Source: an uncultured Nitrosomonadales bacterium
Lineage (GTDB): Bacteria > Pseudomonadota > Gammaproteobacteria > Burkholderiales > Gallionellaceae
DNA: 37,717 nucleotides
Assembly: GCA_903858965.1 (NCBI GenBank)
Contig: CAIOKY010000124.1
Coordinates: forward strand, 1-37,717
Direction: 5' to 3'
Shown: positions 33,262-37,717 of the stretch, one piece after another
How the letters are laid out: the number at the start of each line of letters is the position of its first letter
How positions within the stretch are numbered: position 1 is the first letter of the stretch
Notes under the pieces: model-generated
The model's database searches: none
Told to the model about the DNA's origin: nothing
The model's input: only the letters and a program-made list of their open reading frames with translations
Made by a program: the position numbers and the translations under genes

Positions 33262-36120
33262 ATGTTGCATGCCGCTACCGATAGCGTTTCAACCTCTCCA
33301 ATGCCTGGCAATAACGTTCCCGACCCCGTTTCTTCTCCCGCTTCTTCCAATCCGTTCGATCAATACAAGGTAATCCGCCGCAACGGTTCGGTGGTGGTCT
33401 TTGAGCCGGCCAAGATTTCGATCGCGTTGACGAAAGCGTTCATTGCGGTAAACGGCGGCCAGGGTGCCGCTTCTGCGCGGGTTCGCGAGATGGTCGAGCA
33501 ACTGACCAATGGTGTCGTTTCGGCATTGATGCGCCGCCAGCCCCACGGCGGGACGATGCACATCGAAGATATCCAGGATCAGGTCGAACTCGGGTTGATG
33601 CGTTCCGGCGAGCACGATGTTGCGCGCACCTACGTGCTGTACCGCGAAGAGCGTGCGCGCTCCCGTGCCAAGACCAAGACCAAGGAGCCGGTTCATGTCA
33701 TCAAGGTCACCGGCGAGGACGGGGTGGTGCGTCCGCTCGATCTGGATCGTTTTTCCGCGTTGGTGCAGGACGCTTGCGCGGGTCTGGGTGATGTGGTTTC
33801 AGCGGATGCGGTGATCAAGCTGACCCTCAAGGATCTGTATGACGGGGTTGCGTTGCACGAAGTGCGCAAATGCCTGGTGCTTTCCGCGCGCTCGTTGATC
33901 GAAAAAGAGCCGGCCTATAATTTTGTCACTGCGCGTTTGCTGCTGAATAATATTTGCAGCGAGACGCTGGGCGAAGAGATTGTGCCCGGGGATATGGCGA
34001 CACGCTATGCGACCTATTTCCCCAAGTTCATCAAGCAGGGTATCGCGGCGGAATTGCTGGATCCGCGCCTGGGCCAATTCGACCTGAAGCGGCTGGCCAA
34101 GGAGCTGGATGCGCAACGCGATCTGCAGTTCGGCTATCTCGGTTTGCAGACCTTGTATGATCGCTATTTCTTGCATATCGAAGGCAAGCGTATTGAATTG
34201 CCGCAAGCCTTTTTTATGCGCGTCGCGATGGGTCTGGCCCTGAACGAAATCGATCGCGAAGCGCGGGCGGTGGAATTCTACCGCCTGTTGTCCAGCTTCG
34301 ACTTCATGAGTTCTACCCCGACGCTGTTCAATTCCGGCACACAGCGTTCACAACTGTCTTCCTGCTATCTGACGACGGTGGCCGACGACCTGGATGGTAT
34401 TTACGAGGCGATCAAGGAGAACGCCTTGCTCGCCAAATATGCGGGCGGTCTGGGCAATGACTGGACGCCAGTGCGCGCGCTCGGCGCGCACATCAAGGGG
34501 ACCAATGGTCAATCGCAGGGCGTGGTTCCTTTCCTGAAGGTTGTGAACGATACTGCTGTGGCGGTGAATCAGGGCGGCAAGCGCAAGGGCGCGGTGTGCG
34601 CTTATCTGGAAACCTGGCACCTGGATGTCGAAGAATTTCTGGATCTGCGCAAGAACACCGGCGATGACCGCCGCCGCACCCACGACATGAATACCGCGAA
34701 CTGGATTCCCGATCTGTTCATGAAGCGCGTGATGGAAGGTGGTGACTGGACCTGGTACTCGCCATCCAACGTGCCCGACCTGCACGACAAATTCGGTGCC
34801 GATTTCGAGCGCGCCTATGCCGCATATGAAGCGAAAGCGACCAGCGGCGAACTCAAGCTGTTTAAGAAGATCCCTGCGGCGAGCCTGTGGCGCAAGATGC
34901 TGACCATGCTGTTCGAGACCGGTCATCCGTGGATCACTTTCAAGGATCCCTGCAACATCCGTTCGCCGCAGCAGCATGTCGGTGTGGTACACAGCTCAAA
35001 CCTGTGCACCGAGATCACGCTGAATACCAGCGACAGCGAGATCGCCGTGTGCAACCTGGGCTCGATCAACCTGGCCGCGCACCTGTATCCAAAAGGTCAC
35101 GAGAAGGCCGGGCAGATCGATCACGAGAAACTGCAGCGCACCATCAACACTGCAATGCGCATGCTGGACAACGTGATCGACATCAACTACTACGCGGTGG
35201 ACAAGGCGCGCAATTCCAACCTCAAGCATCGCCCTGTGGGTTTGGGCATCATGGGCTTTCAGGATTGTTTGCACGAGTTGCGTATCCCTTACTCGTCGGA
35301 TGCGGCGGTCGAGTTCGCCGATCGTTCGATGGAAGCGGTTTGCTACTACGCTTATTGGGCGTCGACAGAGTTGGCCGCAGAGCGCGGCCGTTACGCCACT
35401 TATCGCGGCAGCCTGTGGGATCGCGGCATCCTCCCGCAAGATACGCTGGATATGCTGCGCCAGGAGCGCGGCGGCTACGTCGAAGTGGATACGTCGGTCA
35501 GCATGGATTGGGATGCATTGCGCTCGCGTATCAAGCAACACGGCATGCGCAATTCCAATTGCATCGCGATCGCACCGACCGCGACCATTTCCAACATCAT
35601 CGGCGTGTCGGCCTGTATCGAGCCGACCTACCAGAACATCTTCGTGAAATCCAATCTGTCCGGTGAATTCACCGTCATCAACGAGCATCTGGTGGCCGAC
35701 CTGAAGCAGTTGGGCCTGTGGGATGAGGTGATGATCGCCGACCTGAAATATTTCGATGGCACCCTGGCGAAGATCGACCGCATTCCAGCCGAGTTGCGCA
35801 ACTTGTACGCGACCGCGTTTGAAGTCGAACCAGGCTGGCTGATCGAGGCCGCGTCGCGTCGCCAGAAATGGATAGACCAGGCGCAGTCGCTGAACATCTA
35901 CATGGCCGGGGTGTCGGGCCGCAAGCTGGATGAGACCTACAAGCTGGCATGGTTGCGCGGTTTGAAGACGACTTATTATTTGCGCACTATGGGCGCCACT
36001 TCGGCGGAAAAATCCACCGGGCGTGCCGGTGCGCTGAACGCGGTGCCAACTGCCGGCAGCGTGGTGGAGGAAGCCAAGTTCTGCTCGATCGACAACCCGG
36101 AGTGTGAGGCTTGTCAGTAA
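33262..36120 (+). CDS. nrdA: Class Ia ribonucleoside-diphosphate reductase alpha subunit NrdA
   Basis: Catalytic subunit making deoxyribonucleotides, 952 residues. An ATP-cone allosteric domain lies near residues 35-125 (VIRRNGSVVVFEPAKISIAL) and a second cone-like stretch near 145-235 (HVIKVTGEDGVVRPLDLDRF), explaining the extra length over the 761-residue E. coli protein. Active-site cysteines are in RSQLSSCYLTTV, SSNLCTEITLNT and AVCNLGSINL; the finger-loop NCIAIAPTATISNI is present and the tail ends in CEACQ, the re-reducing cysteine pair. GGGAG precedes ATG 33262. It is followed 41 bases later by nrdB, and paired NrdR-like sites stand upstream. Confidence 0.95.
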   Translation: MLHAATDSVSTSPMPGNNVPDPVSSPASSNPFDQYKVIRRNGSVVVFEPAKISIALTKAFIAVNGGQGAASARVREMVEQLTNGVVSALMRRQPHGGTMHIEDIQDQVELGLMRSGEHDVARTYVLYREERARSRAKTKTKEPVHVIKVTGEDGVVRPLDLDRFSALVQDACAGLGDVVSADAVIKLTLKDLYDGVALHEVRKCLVLSARSLIEKEPAYNFVTARLLLNNICSETLGEEIVPGDMATRYATYFPKFIKQGIAAELLDPRLGQFDLKRLAKELDAQRDLQFGYLGLQTLYDRYFLHIEGKRIELPQAFFMRVAMGLALNEIDREARAVEFYRLLSSFDFMSSTPTLFNSGTQRSQLSSCYLTTVADDLDGIYEAIKENALLAKYAGGLGNDWTPVRALGAHIKGTNGQSQGVVPFLKVVNDTAVAVNQGGKRKGAVCAYLETWHLDVEEFLDLRKNTGDDRRRTHDMNTANWIPDLFMKRVMEGGDWTWYSPSNVPDLHDKFGADFERAYAAYEAKATSGELKLFKKIPAASLWRKMLTMLFETGHPWITFKDPCNIRSPQQHVGVVHSSNLCTEITLNTSDSEIAVCNLGSINLAAHLYPKGHEKAGQIDHEKLQRTINTAMRMLDNVIDINYYAVDKARNSNLKHRPVGLGIMGFQDCLHELRIPYSSDAAVEFADRSMEAVCYYAYWASTELAAERGRYATYRGSLWDRGILPQDTLDMLRQERGGYVEVDTSVSMDWDALRSRIKQHGMRNSNCIAIAPTATISNIIGVSACIEPTYQNIFVKSNLSGEFTVINEHLVADLKQLGLWDEVMIADLKYFDGTLAKIDRIPAELRNLYATAFEVEPGWLIEAASRRQKWIDQAQSLNIYMAGVSGRKLDETYKLAWLRGLKTTYYLRTMGATSAEKSTGRAGALNAVPTAGSVVEEAKFCSIDNPECEACQ

Positions 36121-36161
36121 CAGAAAAATAATCAGCTAGAAGGCAAAAGGAGAACAACAAG

Positions 36162-37328
36162 ATGCTGAATTTTGAAGAAGACATTAAACCGGCCGGGATG
36201 CCGTTGGACATGATGCGCATTTCCTCGTTTGATGAGGCCTTGATCATGGAGAAGCTGGCTGCGCAAACGGAAATCGAGGAGTGCGCCGAGCCTGTGGTTC
36301 AAGCCAAACCGGTTGGACGTATCCGTGTGGAAGACAAGCGCATCATCAATTGCAACGCGGATGTCAACCAGCTGGTGCCATTCAAGTACAAATGGGCCTG
36401 GGAGAAGTATCTGTCCGCCTGCGCCAATCACTGGATGCCGCAAGAAGTGAACATGACTGCCGATATCGCGCTGTGGAAAAGCGACAAACTCAGCGAGGAC
36501 GAACGCTTGCTGGTTAAGCGCAACCTCGGGTTTTTCACTACTGCGGACAGCCTGGCTGCGAACAACATCGTGCTCGGTACCTATCGCCATATCAGTAACC
36601 CAGAGTGCCGCCAGTACCTGCTGCGCCAGGCATTTGAAGAGGCGATCCACACCCATGCCTATCAATACATCGTGGAAAGCCTGGGTCTGGATGAAGGCGA
36701 GATCTTCAACATGTATCACGAGGTGCCCAGTATCCGCGCCAAGGACGAATTCCTGTTGCCGTTCATCGATACGCTGACCAATCCCGCATTCAAGACCGGT
36801 ACACCGGAAGCTGATCGCCAGTTGTTGCGCAGCCTGATCGTGTTCGCCTGCATCATGGAAGGCCTGTTCTTCTATGTGGGTTTCGTGCAAATCCTCGCCT
36901 TGGGTCGCCAGAACAAAATGACCGGCGCAGCCGAGCAATACCAATACATCTTGCGTGATGAATCCATGCACCTGAATTTCGGCGTGGATGTGATCAACCA
37001 GATCAAGATGGAGAACCCGCACCTGTGGACCACCGAGTTCCGTGAGGAAGTGCGCGGCCTGATACAAAAAGGCGTCGAGCTGGAATATGCCTATGCCGAA
37101 GACACCATGCCGCGCGGTGTGCTCGGTCTGAACTCAACCATGTTCAAGGAATATTTGCGTTTCATCGCCAACCGCCGCTGCCAGCAGATCGGCGTCGATG
37201 TGTTGTACCAGGGGGCGAATAACCCGTTCCCGTGGATGGCTGAAATGATCGACCTGAAGAAGGAGAAGAACTTTTTTGAAACCCGTGTCACCGAGTATCA
37301 AACCGGTGGTGCGTTGTCCTGGGATTAG
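36162..37328 (+). CDS. nrdB: Class Ia ribonucleoside-diphosphate reductase beta subunit NrdB
   Basis: Ferritin-like subunit of 388 residues housing the diiron-oxo centre and the radical-bearing tyrosine. Metal ligands are visible in the helices with [13 protein letters not shown] (ExxH, with the neighbouring Tyr candidate for the radical) and [13 protein letters not shown] (ExxH). The usual [19 protein letters not shown] helix comes earlier. AGGAG lies about ten bases before ATG 36162. It forms an operon with nrdA. Being a tyrosyl-radical type it needs oxygen, which fits an aerobic or microaerobic life style. Confidence 0.95.
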   Translation: MLNFEEDIKPAGMPLDMMRISSFDEALIMEKLAAQTEIEECAEPVVQAKPVGRIRVEDKRIINCNADVNQLVPFKYKWAWEKYLSACANHWMPQEVNMTADIALWKSDKLSEDERLLVKRNLGFFTTADSLAANNIVLGTYRHISNPECRQYLLRQAFEEAIHTHAYQYIVESLGLDEGEIFNMYHEVPSIRAKDEFLLPFIDTLTNPAFKTGTPEADRQLLRSLIVFACIMEGLFFYVGFVQILALGRQNKMTGAAEQYQYILRDESMHLNFGVDVINQIKMENPHLWTTEFREEVRGLIQKGVELEYAYAEDTMPRGVLGLNSTMFKEYLRFIANRRCQQIGVDVLYQGANNPFPWMAEMIDLKKEKNFFETRVTEYQTGGALSWD

Positions 37329-37352
37329 TGGGGACTTAAGGAAATGGCTTTG

Positions 37353-37378
37353 GCCCTTGCTCGAAGTTGAGCACGGGC
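37353..37378 (+). terminator. hairpin after nrdB, possible terminator
   Basis: GCCCTTGCTC pairs with GAGCACGGGC (nine of ten pairs) around a six-base loop, 25 bases after the nrdB stop. No T-run follows, so it may be a weak terminator or a transcript-protecting hairpin. Confidence 0.35.
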
Positions 37379-37440
37379 TGGAGGTGCAGTAGCAGTAAGT
37401 GTGATGTTTTTTAACTTTCATTACTGAAGGAGAAACAAAA

Positions 37441-37717
37441 TGGTAGCAAAGAAGAAACCGGCAGCAAAAAAAGCGGCAGCCAAAAAACCGGCTGCTAAAA
37501 AAGTAGCGGCGAAGAAGCCGGCTGCGAAGAAGAAAGTAGCGGCGAAGAAGCCGGCTGCGAAGAAGAAAGTAGCGGCGAAGAAGCCGGCAGCAAAGAAAGT
37601 CGCTGCTAAAAAGCCAGCTGCAAAGAAGAAAGTAGCGGCGAAGAAGCCGGCAGCAAAGAAAGCCGCTGCTAAAAAGCCAGCTGCAAAGAAGAAAGTAGCG
37701 GCGAAGAAGCCGGCAGC
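37441..37717 (+). CDS. Lysine/alanine/proline-rich histone H1-like protein, 3' partial
   Basis: A reading frame from ATG 37441 (MVAKKKPAAKKAAAKK) that runs off the window without a stop after 92 codons. It consists almost wholly of Ala, Lys, Pro and Val in repeats of the type KKVAAKKPAAK, as in bacterial histone H1-like DNA-binding proteins and AlgP-type tails. A GAAGGAG ribosome-binding site lies seven to ten bases before the ATG. Such proteins condense DNA and may affect global expression; the role here is inferred from composition. It is on the same strand as nrdAB but has a 112-base gap with a hairpin. Confidence 0.8.
37500..37717 (+). repeat. tandem repeats coding for the histone-like tail
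   Basis: Blocks of 33 bases (11 codons, KVAAKKPAAKK) near the start become a near-perfect 63-base period (21 codons) from about 37558 on, with only one or two changed bases between copies at 37621 and 37684. The high nucleotide identity suggests recent copy-number change. Confidence 0.75.

Noticed and set aside
37500-37717. CRISPR-like repeats at the window end
   Set aside because: There are no spacers; the repeats are in frame and code for a continuous lysine/alanine-rich protein.

Overview
The window reads as the chromosome of a Gram-negative betaproteobacterium of moderately high GC. A Nitrosomonadales/Gallionellaceae-like autotroph is my best guess, from an fdsGBACD-type formate dehydrogenase operon, the order PP0621-family protein / PilS-like / PilR-like / AmpD, class Ia nrdAB with a long NrdA, and a lysine/alanine-rich histone-like protein. 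The genus is inference only. Coding is dense: no gap without a gene exceeds 300 bases. I see no rRNA, tRNA, CRISPR array, insertion sequence or prophage.

Layout: (1) 1-1829, two reductases of glyoxylate/glycerate metabolism (a GlxR-like reductase cut by the window edge, and an HprA-like hydroxypyruvate reductase). (2) 1877-9998, molybdenum cofactor genes moaA, moeB, moaC, moaD, moaE, mobB and mobA, interrupted by a general porin and a TPR-sulfotransferase. (3) 9995-11589 on the minus strand, an unknown small gene and a ModE/FdsR-like regulator with a binding-protein-like domain. (4) 11727-17689, a soluble NAD-linked molybdenum formate dehydrogenase operon (fdsG, fdsB, fdsA, fdhD/fdsC, fdsD), then an OFA-family transporter, moeA, mog and a DUF1289 gene. 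(5) 21721-26525 on the minus strand, a self-contained unit: an RcnR/FrmR-family repressor, an OprB-like porin, a fused two-module ABC permease and an ABC ATPase with an extra C-terminal domain, but no substrate-binding protein. (6) 26695-29238, the molybdate importer modABC. (7) 29296-33106, a PP0621-like small protein, a PilS-like kinase, a PilR-like sigma-54 activator and AmpD. (8) 33262-37328, nrdA and nrdB behind a paired NrdR-box-like site, then the start of a histone H1-like repeat protein running off the window.

Regions 2-4 and 6 form a molybdenum/formate island. ModABC imports molybdate; MoaA, MoaC, MoaD, MoaE and MoeB make molybdopterin; Mog and MoeA insert the metal; MobA (with MobB) makes the guanine dinucleotide form; FdhD matures it; FdsGBAD oxidises formate to CO2 with reduction of NAD+. 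The OFA transporter probably moves formate. The ModE/FdsR-like protein is well placed to control fds.

The parts most worth a second look are the metal-sensor-type ABC/porin unit with a candidate operator over its own promoter, the TPR-sulfotransferase inside the cofactor cluster, the candidate sigma-54 promoter of fds, the palindrome before modA, the NrdR-box pair, and the unknown gene whose stop codon overlaps that of mobA.
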